A stretch of DNA of 64,000 nt, taken from positions 34,820-98,819 of the forward strand of contig CALVHF010000005.1 in assembly GCA_944327295.1 (NCBI GenBank), read 5' to 3'. Source of the stretch: an uncultured Desulfovibrio sp. (GTDB lineage: Bacteria > Desulfobacterota > Desulfovibrionia > Desulfovibrionales > Desulfovibrionaceae). The first letter of the stretch is position 1, and every line of letters starts with the position of its first letter. Below are positions 28,641 to 39,893 of this stretch, in pieces. Under the pieces are notes generated by a model. The model saw only the letters and a program-made list of their open reading frames with translations, was not told where the DNA came from and did no database searches. A program made the position numbers and the translations under genes.

Positions 28641-30719
28641 TTACGCCTTGGCACTCTTGATCTGTTCGGCCAGGTTGGCAGGAACACGCTCGTAATGGTC
28701 AGGCTGCATGGTGAAGGACGCACGCCCCTGGGTCTTGGAACGCAGGTCCGTGGCATAGCCGAACATGCTGGCCAGGGGCACCTGGCAGCGGACGGCCTGG
28801 GCACCGCCGGCGCGAGCCTCCATGCTGGACACACGGCCGCGGCGGCCGGTGAGGTCGCCCATCACGTCGCCCAGGTATTCCTCGGGGGTGACGACTTCCA
28901 CGTCCATGATGGGTTCAAGCAGCTCGGGAGCCGCCTTCTGCATGGCGTCCTTGATGGCCATGGAGCCGGCCACGTAGAAGGCCTGTTCGGAGGAGTCCAC
29001 TTCGTGGTAGGAACCGAAGACCAGGTTGACCTTGATGTCCACGCAGGGGAAGCCGGCGACCACGCCGCTCTTCATGGCATCCTGGATGCCCTTGTCAATG
29101 GAGGGGATGTATTCCTTGGGAATCACACCGCCAGTGATGGAGTTGATAAACTCGTAGCCCTTGCCGGGATTGGGTTCGATTTCGATGACGCAGTGACCGT
29201 ACTGGCCGCGACCACCGGACTGCTTGACATGCTTCATGTCGGACTTGGCAGGCTTGGTGATGGTTTCGCGGTAGGCAACCTGGGGCTTGCCCACGTTGGC
29301 GTTCACGTTGAATTCTCGGGTCAGGCGGTCAACGATGATTTCCAGATGCAGTTCGCCCATGCCGGCTATGAGGGTTTGGCCGGTTTCCTCGTCACCCTTG
29401 ACGCGGAAGGAGGGGTCTTCCTTGGCCAGCTTGCTCAGGGCAGCGGAGAGAGCATCCCTGTCGCTCTTGGTCTTGGGCTCAATGGCGACTTCGATAACGG
29501 GATCTGGAATGTGCAGGGATTCCAGAATGACCACGCGCTTGTCGTCGCACAGGGTGTCACCGGTGGAGGCGTTCTTGAGGCCCACTAGAGCCACGATGTC
29601 ACCGGCGCCGGCCCACTTGATGTCTTCACGCTTGTTGGCGTGCATCTTCAGGATGCGGCCCACGCGTTCGCGCTTGCCGTTGTTGGCATTGAGCACGGTC
29701 ATGCCGCTTTCCAGGTAGCCAGAATAGATGCGGAAGAAGGAAAGGTGGCCAATGAAGGGGTCGGAGAACAGCTTGAACACCATGCCGCACAGGGGCTCGT
29801 TGTCATCGCAATGGCATTCCAGGGTCTCCTCCTCGTTGTGAGGCAGATGGCCGAGAACCGGAGGAATGTCCACGGGAGAGGGCAGGTAGCTCACAATGGC
29901 GTCGAGCAGGGGCTGCACGCCCTTGTTGCGGAAGGCGGAGCCGCACAGCACGGGCACCACGCTGCGGTTGATGGTGGCCTTGCGCAGGCAGGAGACAATT
30001 TCTTCCTCGGTCAGTTCCTCGCCGTTGAGGTACTTTTCCAGCAGGACTTCGTCCTCTTCGGCAACGGCTTCCAGCATGGCATGGCGGTACTGCTCGAAAT
30101 CGGCCTGCATGTCGGCGGGCACGGGGCCCACTTCAAATTCGATACCCTTGCTGCTCTTGTCGTAGATGATGGCTTCGCCCCTGATGAGGTCGACGATGCC
30201 GTCAAATTTGTCTTCAGCGCCGATGGGCAGCTGAACGGGAATGGGGGTGGCGCCCAGACGATCGTGGATCATTTCCACGCAGCGAAGGAAGTTGGCACCA
30301 ATGCGGTCCATCTTGTTGACAAAGCAGATACGGGGCACGCCGTAGGTATCTGCCTGACGCCAGACTGTTTCGGACTGGGGTTCAACACCGGCGACGGCAT
30401 CGAAAACGCAGACAGCACCGTCAAGCACACGCAGGGAACGTTCCACTTCGATGGTGAAGTCCACGTGGCCGGGAGTATCGATGATGTTGATGCGGCAGTC
30501 TTTCCAGAAGCAGGTTGTTGCTGCAGAGGTAATGGTAATGCCGCGCTCTTTTTCTTCTTCCATCCAGTCCATGGTGGACTCACCGTCATGTGTCTCACCA
30601 ATCTTGTGATTGACACCGGTGTAGAAAAGGATGCGTTCGGTGGTCGTTGTCTTGCCAGCGTCAATATGGGCCATAATGCCGATATTGCGTTCTTTGTCTA
30701 TTGTCACAGTGCGGGCCAC
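28641..30719 (-). CDS. fusA: Elongation factor G
   Basis: GTPase that drives ribosome translocation. The 692-residue protein has G1 [21 protein letters not shown]3 DTPGHVDF and G4 NKMDRIG, plus the EF-G domains II-V, ending in the VPANLAEQI tail. The start is GTG at 30719 behind an exact GGAGG. It is third in the rpsL-rpsG-fusA operon; no tuf gene follows. Confidence 0.98.
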   Translation of the reverse strand: MARTVTIDKERNIGIMAHIDAGKTTTTERILFYTGVNHKIGETHDGESTMDWMEEEKERGITITSAATTCFWKDCRINIIDTPGHVDFTIEVERSLRVLDGAVCVFDAVAGVEPQSETVWRQADTYGVPRICFVNKMDRIGANFLRCVEMIHDRLGATPIPVQLPIGAEDKFDGIVDLIRGEAIIYDKSSKGIEFEVGPVPADMQADFEQYRHAMLEAVAEEDEVLLEKYLNGEELTEEEIVSCLRKATINRSVVPVLCGSAFRNKGVQPLLDAIVSYLPSPVDIPPVLGHLPHNEEETLECHCDDNEPLCGMVFKLFSDPFIGHLSFFRIYSGYLESGMTVLNANNGKRERVGRILKMHANKREDIKWAGAGDIVALVGLKNASTGDTLCDDKRVVILESLHIPDPVIEVAIEPKTKSDRDALSAALSKLAKEDPSFRVKGDEETGQTLIAGMGELHLEIIVDRLTREFNVNANVGKPQVAYRETITKPAKSDMKHVKQSGGRGQYGHCVIEIEPNPGKGYEFINSITGGVIPKEYIPSIDKGIQDAMKSGVVAGFPCVDIKVNLVFGSYHEVDSSEQAFYVAGSMAIKDAMQKAAPELLEPIMDVEVVTPEEYLGDVMGDLTGRRGRVSSMEARAGGAQAVRCQVPLASMFGYATDLRSKTQGRASFTMQPDHYERVPANLAEQIKSAKA

Positions 30720-30807
30720 GGGATTTCCTCCAAAAAGATGCCAGCTGTCCTAGGCACAATGCTGTGCAGGAAACTGCACAGCATTGCACGTATATGCTCT
30801 GTACAGT

Positions 30808-31314
<507 letters not shown>

Positions 31315-31404
31315 TCAGCCCCGCAGCGCCCGGCGCCTGCGGCAGCCTGGTGCGTTGCATGACGAACACCGATAACGAGCGAAATGCTAGAAATGCAAAA
31401 AAAA

Positions 31405-31776
31405 CTACTTCGGACGCTTGGCGCCGTACTTGGAACGGCTCTTGCGACGATCGGAAACACCGGAGGTATCCAGGGTGCCACGGATGATGTGGTAACGCAC
31501 ACCAGGAAGGTCCTTCACACGGCCGCCGCGGATGAGCACGACGGAGTGTTCCTGCAGATTGTGGCCTTCACCGGGAATGTAGGCGGTGACTTCGAGGCCG
31601 TTGGTCAGGCGCACACGGGCGACCTTGCGCAGGGCGGAGTTAGGCTTCTTGGGGGTGGTGGTGTACACACGGGTGCACACACCACGACGTTGAGGGCAGG
31701 AATGCAGTGCAGGTGTCTTTTTGTGCTTCACTGAATCCTTGCGCTCAATGCGGATGAGCTGGTTGATGGTAGGCAT
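31405..31776 (-). CDS. rpsL: 30S ribosomal protein S12
   Basis: A 123-residue decoding-centre protein, beginning [13 protein letters not shown] and with [16 protein letters not shown] (the Lys associated with streptomycin resistance) and [25 protein letters not shown] precedes the ATG. It is first in the str operon behind a near-consensus promoter. Confidence 0.98.
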   Translation of the reverse strand: MPTINQLIRIERKDSVKHKKTPALHSCPQRRGVCTRVYTTTPKKPNSALRKVARVRLTNGLEVTAYIPGEGHNLQEHSVVLIRGGRVKDLPGVRYHIIRGTLDTSGVSDRRKSRSKYGAKRPK

Positions 31777-31823
31777 TCTTCCTCCAAAAAATTTCGCCTC
31801 TCTACTCAGGGGCGCAAAACAAG

Positions 31824-31843
31824 AAGAGGGGCCGACCCCCTCT
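31824..31843 (-). promoter_or_regulatory. Hairpin in the str operon leader
   Basis: AGAGGGG and CCCCTCT form a 7-bp stem just after the transcription start region. On the minus strand it is followed by a T-rich stretch, so it may act as an attenuator; the T content is only moderate. Confidence 0.35.
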
Positions 31844-31854
31844 AAAGCAGGCGA

Positions 31855-31883
31855 GCTTTACAAAACAACGTCGCTTTTGTCAA
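31855..31883 (-). promoter_or_regulatory. Promoter of the str operon
   Basis: On the minus strand a perfect TTGACA (31878-31883), a 17-base spacer, then TAAAGC (31855-31860), about 80 bases before rpsL. The flanks are A+T-rich. Confidence 0.7.
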
Positions 31884-32004
31884 CTCTTTTTGACAATGCC
31901 TTGTAATCATGCATAAAGCTGCCAAAATCCTGTATACTGTCAGGTCGTTTCCGCAAAGAGGGGCACGGTGTGTGCACATCTACCCCTTGTGTCTGCAGAG
32001 CCCC

Positions 32005-32415
32005 CTAGTCCTCGTGATGGTGATCGCAGCCGCAGGAGCAGTCGTGATCGTGGCTGTGCCTGCTCTTGCGGACAATGCGCTCTTCAACATAGTCGTCGAG
32101 GTCGTCGGTTTCGCCGAGGTACTCAAGCACTCTGTAGTGCAGGTTGCCGATGAGCTGCTCAAGAAAGTCGGTGGCCTCGTCGCCAAAGGTCCTGCTGAGC
32201 AGGCTGACCAGAAATTCTATGCGCTTGGCATTGCGGAAGGCTTCCCTGCCCTCCTCATCGCCTTCGGGCACATCTTCCAGGGCCTGTTCCATGAGGCGGA
32301 TTTCTTCCTCGGTGACATTCTTGATGGGCTGAATCTGATTGTTGATGTGAACCATGCCGTTGATCAGGGTGAGTTCCTGCGGCTCGCCATTAAGATAGCC
32401 AATAATGAAAGACAT
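32005..32415 (-). CDS. Small acidic protein with a His/Cys metal-binding tail
   Basis: A 136-residue protein of unknown function. The body is acidic and helical (NVTEEEIRLMEQALEDVPEGDEE). Residues 120-136 are an extreme metal-chelating tail with six His and three Cys (HSHDHDCSCGCDHHHED). Such tails occur on nickel, zinc or copper storage and delivery proteins, so a metallochaperone-like role is inferred from the tail only. The ATG at 32415 follows GGAGAAC; the longer open frame upstream is overlapping noise. It may share a transcript with the exported-protein gene upstream. Confidence 0.75.
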   Translation of the reverse strand: MSFIIGYLNGEPQELTLINGMVHINNQIQPIKNVTEEEIRLMEQALEDVPEGDEEGREAFRNAKRIEFLVSLLSRTFGDEATDFLEQLIGNLHYRVLEYLGETDDLDDYVEERIVRKSRHSHDHDCSCGCDHHHED

Positions 32416-32575
32416 AGTGTTCTCCGCAAAAAGAGAAGTGGCAGTGAACAAATGTGATGTCCGCGCCCCCCGATGCAAGAGGAGACGCGGACACAAGGGA
32501 ATATCTGGACAGCGCAGCGGCGCGTGCCTGAAAAAGGTTTGTATCGGGACAGGCCTGTACCGGGGAAGCGGCAGG

Positions 32576-33493
32576 CTACTGCCTGCCCCCGGTTTCGTCA
32601 TCGTCGTCGAGCACGTTATCGCGCTCGTCCTGACAGATGTCGACGACCTTGCGCAGGTTGGCAAGGAAGGCCTGCGTCTGCGCCCTGTTCTTCACAAGGC
32701 CCACAAGCTTCTGCACAACCCTGCTTCTGGCGGCGGAAAGGTCGCTGTCGCCAAGGAGGTTGTTTTTGGCAAGAAGGAGCAGAACGTCCTGCATGCGCTC
32801 TGCAGTTTTCATTTCCACCCCGGAGAGGGCGTCCATGGTGTCTTCTTCCACTGCGGCCAGAACCATGATGGAGCTTGTGTACAGGCGTTCAATGAAGTTG
32901 CCGTACAGAAAGCCGCCAAGGAAGCGCAGGGACTGCTCGTTTTCGCCGGCCAGGGCGAACATCCTCTTCATTTCTGCCGAGGAGTAGCGGGCCAGTTCTG
33001 CCTGTCCCTTGGGTGTGTGCATGGCCTTCTGGACAGCGGCTATCTGCGTTGCGCCAAGGTCTGTCTGCCGGACCTTGGGGAGCAGCAGCTGCAGCATCTT
33101 CTGTTCGCGCTGCACGTCAGAGACCGATCCAAAGCAGAAGGCAAAGTCCCTGTCAGCCGTGACCATGCCGCTGGTGACGGCCCGCCAGTCCCACTCTTCC
33201 CTGCCCGTGGGGCTGATGGAGGAGGAGATGCTCAGCTGCGGCTGATAGATGAAGCCTGCCTTTTTGAAGGATCGGATTTCCGAAAGGGCCTTTTCTATGA
33301 GGCTGGATTCAAGCACCATGCTCTGCAGCCTGACGCTCACGTCGCCGGTCTGCAGGGCCCGGGCCTTTGCAGGAAGTGCAAGGGCAAGGACCAGAAGCGT
33401 CACAAGGAGCAGAGCTGTCAGAAGGACAGACGTGCCCGTCCCTCCGAGCACTCCCTGTGCACAGAATGCTCTTGGTGTATCAGTCTTCGCCAT
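32576..33493 (-). CDS. Exported or membrane-anchored protein of unknown function
   Basis: A 305-residue protein. Residues about 20-46 form a hydrophobic signal or anchor (VLLTALLLVTLLVLALALPAKA), followed by a soluble, mostly helical domain. I recognise no family. The ATG at 33493 overlaps the end of valS by 14 bases in another frame (ENGED-stop of valS against MAKTD), which strongly indicates translational coupling. An ATG 15 bases earlier is also in frame. Confidence 0.7.
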   Translation of the reverse strand: MAKTDTPRAFCAQGVLGGTGTSVLLTALLLVTLLVLALALPAKARALQTGDVSVRLQSMVLESSLIEKALSEIRSFKKAGFIYQPQLSISSSISPTGREEWDWRAVTSGMVTADRDFAFCFGSVSDVQREQKMLQLLLPKVRQTDLGATQIAAVQKAMHTPKGQAELARYSSAEMKRMFALAGENEQSLRFLGGFLYGNFIERLYTSSIMVLAAVEEDTMDALSGVEMKTAERMQDVLLLLAKNNLLGDSDLSAARSRVVQKLVGLVKNRAQTQAFLANLRKVVDICQDERDNVLDDDDETGGRQ

Positions 33494-36137
33494 TTTCCAG
33501 AGCCTCATGGAAGCGTGCCTGCAGGGTGGTGAGCTTTTCCAGGTTGTCCTTCAGCTCTGCGGCCCTGTCGCGTTCGCGCTGGACAATTTCCGGCTTGGCA
33601 CGGGTGACGAAGCTCTCGTTGGAAAGCTTCTTGTCCACTACTTCCAGGGCAGTCTGTAGCTTGCCCATTTCCTTGGCGAGGCGGGCCAGTTCGCCCTGCA
33701 GATCCACATTGCCCTTCAGGGGCACAATGATCTGGCAGCCCTGGACAACGGACGAGGCGGAAGCCTTGGGGGCGTGGATGTCTATGCCCACTTCCATGCG
33801 TTCCAGCCTGGCAAGGGTGACAATGGTGCCCTCGTTGGCCAGCAGCAGTTCCTGCTGGCCCGCATCGGCCGGACGAAGCGTGAGCACGACCTTGTGGCTG
33901 GGATTGATGTCGAGCTCGGCCTTGATAGTGCGCACGGCCACAATGACGCCTTGCAGGAATTCCATCCTGGCGGCGTCCTCGGGCCTGAGGCAGTCGGGAC
34001 GCTCCTCGGGGTAGCGCATGGTGGCAAGATCTTCCCCGGCATGCCCGGGCAGGGCCTGCCAGATTTCTGCCGTCACAAAGGGCATGATGGGATGCAGGAG
34101 GATGAGCAGTTCCTTGAGCACGGTGTAGAGCACATACTGCGACTGCGCCTTGCGTTCTGCAGATTGCATGTCCGGCTTCACAAGCTCGAGGTACCAGTCG
34201 CAGAACTCGGACCACAGGAACTTGTAACCGCCCTGGGCCACGTCATTGAAGCGGTATTCCTCAAAGGCCTGGTCCATGTCCCTCTTGAGCAGTTCCAGCC
34301 TGTGCAGGATCCAGCGGTTGTTCAGGCCTTCCACTGCGGCAAGGTCCACCGCTTTGGGCGCCTCGTCCTCCAGATTCATGAGGGTGAACCTGGCGGCGTT
34401 CCAGAGCTTGTTCACAAAGTGGCGGTAGCCTTCAATGCGCTCTTCCGAGAGCTTGATGTCCCTGCCCATGGCTGCAAAGGCCGTGAGCGTGAAGCGCAGG
34501 GAGTCACAGCCGTAGGTCTCGATCATCTTGACGGGATCGATGACATTGCCTGTGGATTTGGACATCTTCTTGCCCTGGGCATCGCGAACCAGGGCGTGCA
34601 GGTAGACGGTCTTGAAGGGCACGTTGCCCATGAAGTGCTCGCCCATCATGATCATGCGGGCGACCCAGAAGAAGAGGATATCAAAGCCCGTTACCAGCAC
34701 AGCCGTGGGATACCACCGGGCAAGATCCTCGGTTTTGTCCGGCCAGCCCAGCGTGGAGAAGGGCCACAGAGCGGAGGAGAACCAGGTGTCCAGAACGTCC
34801 TCGTCCTGGTGCAGGTCATGGGAGCCGCACTCGGGGCAGACGGTCGGATCCTCCTCGGCAACAATGAGGTGGTGGCACTGGGTGCAGGTCCAGGCTGGAA
34901 TGCGGTGCCCCCACCAGATCTGGCGGCTGATGCACCAGTCGCGGATGGTGTCCAGCCAGTGGTAGTAGGTCTTGGTCCAGGTCTCGGGCAGAAGCGTGAT
35001 CCTGTTCGGGATGGCTTCCTTGGCCCTGGGGGCCAGCTTGGTTGTGGCCACAAACCACTGTTCCGAGACATGGGGTTCGACGACGGTGTGGCAGCGGTAG
35101 CAGTGTCCGACGGAGTGGGTGAGGTCCTCGATGCGGACAAGATCGCCCCGGGACTCGATGTCGGCAAGAATGGCCTTGCGGCACTCCTGCTTGCTGAGGC
35201 CGGCATACTTGCCGGCTTCGGCCTTCATGATGCCGTCTTCGTCAATGACCTGGATGAATTCGAGATTGTGGGTCTTGCCCAGGGCCCAGTCGTTGTGGTC
35301 ATGGCAGGGCGTGACCTTGAGGGCACCCGTGCCGAATTCTCTGTCCACGTACTTGTCGGCAATGATGGGAATGGCCCGGCCCAGCACGGGAACAAGGGCT
35401 GTCTTGCCGATGAGGTGGGTGTAGCGCTCGTCCTCGGGATGAACGCAGATGGCCGTGTCACCGGGAATGGTTTCCGGACGGGTGGTGGCAATGATGATGC
35501 TCTCGTCGCTGTCCTGCAGATGGTAGCGGATGCTCCACAGGTGGCCCCGTTCGTCACTGTGCTCCACTTCATCGTCGGCCAGGGCCGTGTGGCAGCGGGA
35601 GCACCAGTTGATGATGTACTTGCCGCGATAGATGAGCCCTTCCCTGTAGAGCTGCACAAAGACCTTGCGCACGGCCCTGGACAGGCCCTCGTCCAGGGTA
35701 AAGCGCAGCCGTGTCCAGTCCACGGAGCAGCCCAGGGCCTCGATCTGGTTGAGAATGCGATGGCCATATTCCTCGCGCCACTGCCAGACGCGTTCAATGA
35801 ATTTTTCCCGTCCCAGATCCTGGCGGCGCTTGCCTTCCTTGGCCAGCGTCTTTTCAACCACGTTCTGGGTGGCGATGCCGGCATGGTCCGTACCGGGGAT
35901 CCACAGGACATTGCGGCCCTTCTGCCTGTAGTGACGGCACAGGGAATCAATGAGGGTCAGATTGAGGGCATGACCGATATGCAGGGCACCGGTGACGTTC
36001 GGCGGAGGAATGACAATACAATAGGGATCGCCGCTCGCTTTGGGATCAGGGGAAAACGTTTTATCGTCCCGCCAGCGCGAACGCCATTTCGCTTCGACGT
36101 CGCGGGGCTCGTAGCCCTTGGGAAGAGTATCAGACAT
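33480..36137 (-). CDS. valS: Valyl-tRNA synthetase
   Basis: Charges tRNA-Val and edits misacylated threonine. The 885-residue class I enzyme has HIGH in PPPNVTGALHIGHAL, the editing CP1 insert, KMSKS in GKKMSKSTGNVIDP, and the C-terminal coiled-coil arm (LQGELARLAKEMGKLQTAL). GGAG precedes the ATG at 36137. The gene is head-to-head with the BPL_N-domain gene, with only 36 bases between start codons. A small exported-protein gene overlaps its 3' end. Confidence 0.97.
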   Translation of the reverse strand: MSDTLPKGYEPRDVEAKWRSRWRDDKTFSPDPKASGDPYCIVIPPPNVTGALHIGHALNLTLIDSLCRHYRQKGRNVLWIPGTDHAGIATQNVVEKTLAKEGKRRQDLGREKFIERVWQWREEYGHRILNQIEALGCSVDWTRLRFTLDEGLSRAVRKVFVQLYREGLIYRGKYIINWCSRCHTALADDEVEHSDERGHLWSIRYHLQDSDESIIIATTRPETIPGDTAICVHPEDERYTHLIGKTALVPVLGRAIPIIADKYVDREFGTGALKVTPCHDHNDWALGKTHNLEFIQVIDEDGIMKAEAGKYAGLSKQECRKAILADIESRGDLVRIEDLTHSVGHCYRCHTVVEPHVSEQWFVATTKLAPRAKEAIPNRITLLPETWTKTYYHWLDTIRDWCISRQIWWGHRIPAWTCTQCHHLIVAEEDPTVCPECGSHDLHQDEDVLDTWFSSALWPFSTLGWPDKTEDLARWYPTAVLVTGFDILFFWVARMIMMGEHFMGNVPFKTVYLHALVRDAQGKKMSKSTGNVIDPVKMIETYGCDSLRFTLTAFAAMGRDIKLSEERIEGYRHFVNKLWNAARFTLMNLEDEAPKAVDLAAVEGLNNRWILHRLELLKRDMDQAFEEYRFNDVAQGGYKFLWSEFCDWYLELVKPDMQSAERKAQSQYVLYTVLKELLILLHPIMPFVTAEIWQALPGHAGEDLATMRYPEERPDCLRPEDAARMEFLQGVIVAVRTIKAELDINPSHKVVLTLRPADAGQQELLLANEGTIVTLARLERMEVGIDIHAPKASASSVVQGCQIIVPLKGNVDLQGELARLAKEMGKLQTALEVVDKKLSNESFVTRAKPEIVQRERDRAAELKDNLEKLTTLQARFHEALENGED

Positions 36138-36173
36138 CTTGCATTCTCCATGAAAGTCGGGGATAGTGGCCCT

Positions 36174-37478
36174 ATGTTGAACAATATGCCGCCCATTGCC
36201 ATGTTGTGGGATGATGCCCATATCTGGGGGCTTATGTCTTTACGAGCTTTGCGGAGCCTCGGCTTTCCAGTCCGGCTCCTGAAGGGCAGAGACATAGCCC
36301 AAGGGGCCCTTTTTCGCAAGCAAGCAGGTTTTGAGCCAGCCCGGGTTCTGGTTGTGCCGGGAGGTTCTGCCAATCTCAAGGCAGAAGCCCTGGGCGAGGC
36401 AGGCAAGCGGGCCATCTGCGACTTTATACGACACGGAGGCCGCTACCTCGGATTTTGCGGCGGAGCGGGCCTCGCCCTCTCCCACTCCAGGGGCCTTGCT
36501 CTGTGCCCCTGGATACGTGCAGACTACCCGCAGCGCATTCTGCACCTGATCTCCGGCTACGTCCTGGCAGATCCCTGTCCGCATGCCCTGACGCCCGACT
36601 GGCAGGACAAAAAGCCCTCCCTGCCTGTCTGGTGGCCGGGCCGTTTTCACAACAGCGGCGGAGATGTGTCCGTTCTTGCCCGCTACCGCTGTCCGGATCG
36701 GGACTTCTGGATTGCCGACATAGCACTGGAGAGCGTGCCGCGGCGCATCTTCGAGGACTGGAAATGCCGTTATGGCGTGAATTTTACGGCAGACTTCCTG
36801 ACGGATACCGAGCTCATCGTGACCGGGCGTTCGGGGGAAGGCGAGTATGTCTTGAGCTATTCGCACTTGGAGACTCCGGACAGCCCTGATGCCAACATCT
36901 GGTTTGCCCACATTTTAAGCAGGCTGGCAGGCGTGCGGGTGGAACACAGCCATGTTGCCGCCTGGCAGTTTCTCACCCAGCCAAGATCCCTGGAATCCTT
37001 TGTGCCGCAGACCCTGCGCAGCCTCATTGCCCAGACACGAGAGCTCATTGCCCTGGCCGTGGAACACAGGCTCTTCTTTGCCAGAACCCCCTGGCTCATG
37101 GGCTGGAAGCAGGGACTGCCCGGCGGCATGTGCACCAACCTTCTGGCAGCACTGGACGCCGCCTGCAATACGGCACCCTCCAGAGCCGCCCTCTCCTTCT
37201 GGCAGGAATACGAGCCGGAAGTCCGCGAGCTGGCAAGGACCTTCTTTGTGCGAGCCGAAGGCTATCTTCTGGCGGCCCGCCTGGCGGACACACTTCTTGT
37301 GAGCATGCCCAATGCCGTGGACAAGGCAAGCCTTGCCAAGGAGCGCGATCAGCTCTTCGGACATCCCATGCTCGGCAAGGGCATTCTCGGGCGCATTCTG
37401 TCCCTGGTGGAGGAATACTTCTATCTCTGCGTGGAAGCAGCCGACAGCCCGGAGACTGAGGATTCTGCCCTGTTCTGA
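36174..37478 (+). CDS. BPL_N (class I glutamine amidotransferase-like) domain protein
   Basis: A 434-residue protein. The first 220 residues resemble the N-terminal amidotransferase-like domain found on eukaryotic biotin protein ligases: PARVLVVPGGS, then GGRYLGFCGGAGLALS with nucleophile-elbow Cys95. The C-terminal half is helical and unassigned. No biotin-ligase catalytic domain is present, so biotin attachment is not implied; the substrate is unknown. Start options are ATG at 36150, 36174 and 36186. The second is preferred because the first falls within the valS ribosome-site region, while GGGGA precedes 36174. Confidence 0.7.
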   Translation: MLNNMPPIAMLWDDAHIWGLMSLRALRSLGFPVRLLKGRDIAQGALFRKQAGFEPARVLVVPGGSANLKAEALGEAGKRAICDFIRHGGRYLGFCGGAGLALSHSRGLALCPWIRADYPQRILHLISGYVLADPCPHALTPDWQDKKPSLPVWWPGRFHNSGGDVSVLARYRCPDRDFWIADIALESVPRRIFEDWKCRYGVNFTADFLTDTELIVTGRSGEGEYVLSYSHLETPDSPDANIWFAHILSRLAGVRVEHSHVAAWQFLTQPRSLESFVPQTLRSLIAQTRELIALAVEHRLFFARTPWLMGWKQGLPGGMCTNLLAALDAACNTAPSRAALSFWQEYEPEVRELARTFFVRAEGYLLAARLADTLLVSMPNAVDKASLAKERDQLFGHPMLGKGILGRILSLVEEYFYLCVEAADSPETEDSALF

Positions 37479-37541
37479 AAAGACGGTTTCTGCTCCTGAC
37501 AGAGCCTGGAAAACTGGCACCGGTTTTTTGAAAAACTGGGT

Positions 37542-37583
37542 AAATGCAAAGACCTCCCCGTTTTCGGGGAGGTCTTTGCATTT
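37542..37583. terminator. Bidirectional terminator, 19-bp perfect stem
   Basis: AAATGCAAAGACCTCCCCG (37542-37560), loop TTTT, exact complement 37565-37583. It lies between convergent genes and can serve both, although the T-runs are short. Confidence 0.8.
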
Positions 37584-37635
37584 GGGAGACAGGGAAAATG
37601 AGAGTCCCTGCAAGGGGCTCTCTCAGAAGGCTTTT

Positions 37636-39588
37636 TTAGAGCTTCTTGATATCGGCGTACCAGCTGGCAGACTGCTCGAGCAGCTTGGCATTTCTGGAGG
37701 CCAGTTCCTGCGGATCCTTGACAAAGCCGTCCATGAGCTGGGCGGAGTCAAAGAGGGAGTTGATCATGGATGCCAGAATGGCATCGTTGGCATCGGCCTT
37801 GAAGATGCGCAGCAGGGCACGCAGCAGAGGATGTTCGCGGTTGACTTCCAGTGTCTTCACCGGGACTTCCATGTTCTTGTCCATGGCGCGCATGAACTTG
37901 TCCATGGCCGAGGTCACGCCGTCTTCGGAGGAAAGCACGGCTGCACTGTCCGTCAGACGCTTGGAAACGACTACGTCCTTGACCCGGGCGCCGAGCAGTT
38001 CCTTCATTTTGGCGATGAGATCGTCAAAAGTCTTTTCGTCTTCGGAAGAAAGGGGGGCTTCCCTGGGGGTGGCGTCCTCCTTGTCGGCAAAGGCTTCGAG
38101 ATCCTTTTCTTCGGCATTTTCAATGGACTTGAAGGTCCATTCCTTGTAGGTGCCGATGCCGCTGACAATGAATTCGTCAAAGGGTTCGTAGAAGAACAGG
38201 ACTTCCAGGCCCTTCTTGCGGAAGCGGTCCATGTTCGGATTGAGCTTGGCAGCCTCGCGGCTGGCGGCCGTTACATACCAGAAGGTCTTCTGACCTTCCA
38301 GGGCGCGGCTCTGGTATTCTTCCAGGCTCGAGACCTCTTCGGCGTTCTCGTTGGCAGAGGTGTTGAAGCGCAGCAGGGCCAGGATCTTGTCCCGATTGGT
38401 GAAGTCCTGATGGACGCCCATCTTGAGGATGATGCCGTGATGCTTCCAGAACTTGAGGAAGTCCTCGGGACGATCCTTCACCATCTTTTCCAGGTGATTG
38501 AGGGTCTGCTTAACTATGGTCTGGTTGATCTTGCGCAGGACACGGTTTTCCTGCAGCGTCTCGCGGGAGATGTTGAGCGGGATGTCCTCGGTGTCCACAA
38601 TGCCCTTGAGGAAGCCAAGGTACGGAGGAATGAGGTCCTTGTTCTTGTGCTGGATGAGCACGCGGTTGCTGTACAGGTCCAGTCCCCAGTACTCGTCTTC
38701 CCTGGGACCGCGGAACTCCTGGGCTTCGTCGGGGATATAGAGCAGGGCATGGAACTGCACGGGGCTGTCCACGCTGATGTGCAGCCAGTCCAGGGGATCC
38801 TTGCTGTCATAGGTAAAGGACTTGTAGAAGTCCTTGTACTGGTCGGCCGTCACCTGACTCTTGGGCTCGCGCCAGAGTGCGGGCTGGGTGTTGACCTTTT
38901 CGCCGTCCACCAGGACCGGGAAGGGGATGAAGCCGGAATGCTTGCGGATAATGCCGTCAATGCGGTATTTTTCGGCATATTCCTCGGCATCGTCCTTGAG
39001 GTGGACCACGATCCTTGTGCCGCGCACAGGTTCGGTTTCCTCACTGGGAGACACAGTGTAAGTGCCAAGACCGTCACTTTCCCACACAAAGGCAGAGCCA
39101 TCGCCAAAGGCCGGACGGGAATAGACCTCGACCTTGTTCGCGACCATGAAGACAGAATAGAAGCCGACACCAAAGTGGCCGATGATCTGCGAGGCATCCA
39201 CGGGCTTCTTGTCGCCCTCGGCGGCAGCTGCCTGGCCCGCAAGCTCGGCAAGAAATTCCTCGGAACCGGACTTGGCAATGATGCCGAGGTTTTCGCCGAG
39301 TTCCTGCTCGGTCATGCCGATACCGGTATCGGCAATGACGAGTTCCTTCTTGTCCTTGTCCAGGGTGATGCGGATTTCCAGGGGCAGCTGGGCTTCCCTG
39401 GGCGTCTCGCCGCGGTTTTGACGGAAACGCAGCTTGTCCAGGGCGTCCGAGGCATTGCTCACCAGTTCGCGCAGGAAGATTTCTTTATTGGTATACAGAG
39501 AATTTGTCAGAATCTGAAGCACCTTGCGAACTTCGGCGCGAAATTCGCAGGTCTTTTTGCCTTCTGCAGTCTCAGTCTGTTCGCTCAT
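37636..39588 (-). CDS. htpG: Chaperone HtpG (Hsp90)
   Basis: ATP-dependent dimeric chaperone of 650 residues. It shows the GHKL ATPase motifs [32 protein letters not shown] and [17 protein letters not shown], then middle and dimerisation domains. The ATG at 39588 has GGAGG nine bases upstream; the open frame starts 60 bases earlier without support. A heat-shock promoter is expected in the 300-base gap upstream but I could not define one. Confidence 0.97.
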
Positions 39589-39805
39589 TGTAAACCTCCA
39601 GGACAAGGACCGTGGAGCGGGCCTGTCCCTCCATAGATTGCGTATCAAGCAGAAAAAAAGGGTCTGCTTCTGCTTTTTTCAGGAGAGAAGTAATCACGAT
39701 TGCCAAGAGAGCAAGATGTATCCGGGCATTTGTCTGTTTCTTTTCCTGCATGGGGATACTGTCCCGGGAGAAGTGTGCCAGAAAAGCGGATCCCTGGAGG
39801 GATGC

Positions 39806-39851
39806 AAAAAAAGACCTTCCGCACCGGGCGGGTTTGCCGCGGGGCGGAAGG
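39806..39851 (-). terminator. Terminator of the htpX-lipoprotein operon
   Basis: CCTTCCGC (39815-39822) pairs with GCGGAAGG (39844-39851), with a minus-strand run of seven T after a short spacer. It lies 43 bases past the lipoprotein stop. Confidence 0.7.
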
Positions 39852-39893
39852 TAGAAGAAAGATGGAGGCAAGGGCTGGTTGCGCCCCTTGTGA

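Noticed and set aside
33774..36150. A very long plus-strand frame opposite valS that runs in frame into the BPL_N-domain gene
   Set aside because: It is the antisense shadow of valS, with Gly/His/Val-rich composition typical of such shadows, and no ribosome site. The real gene begins near 36174.
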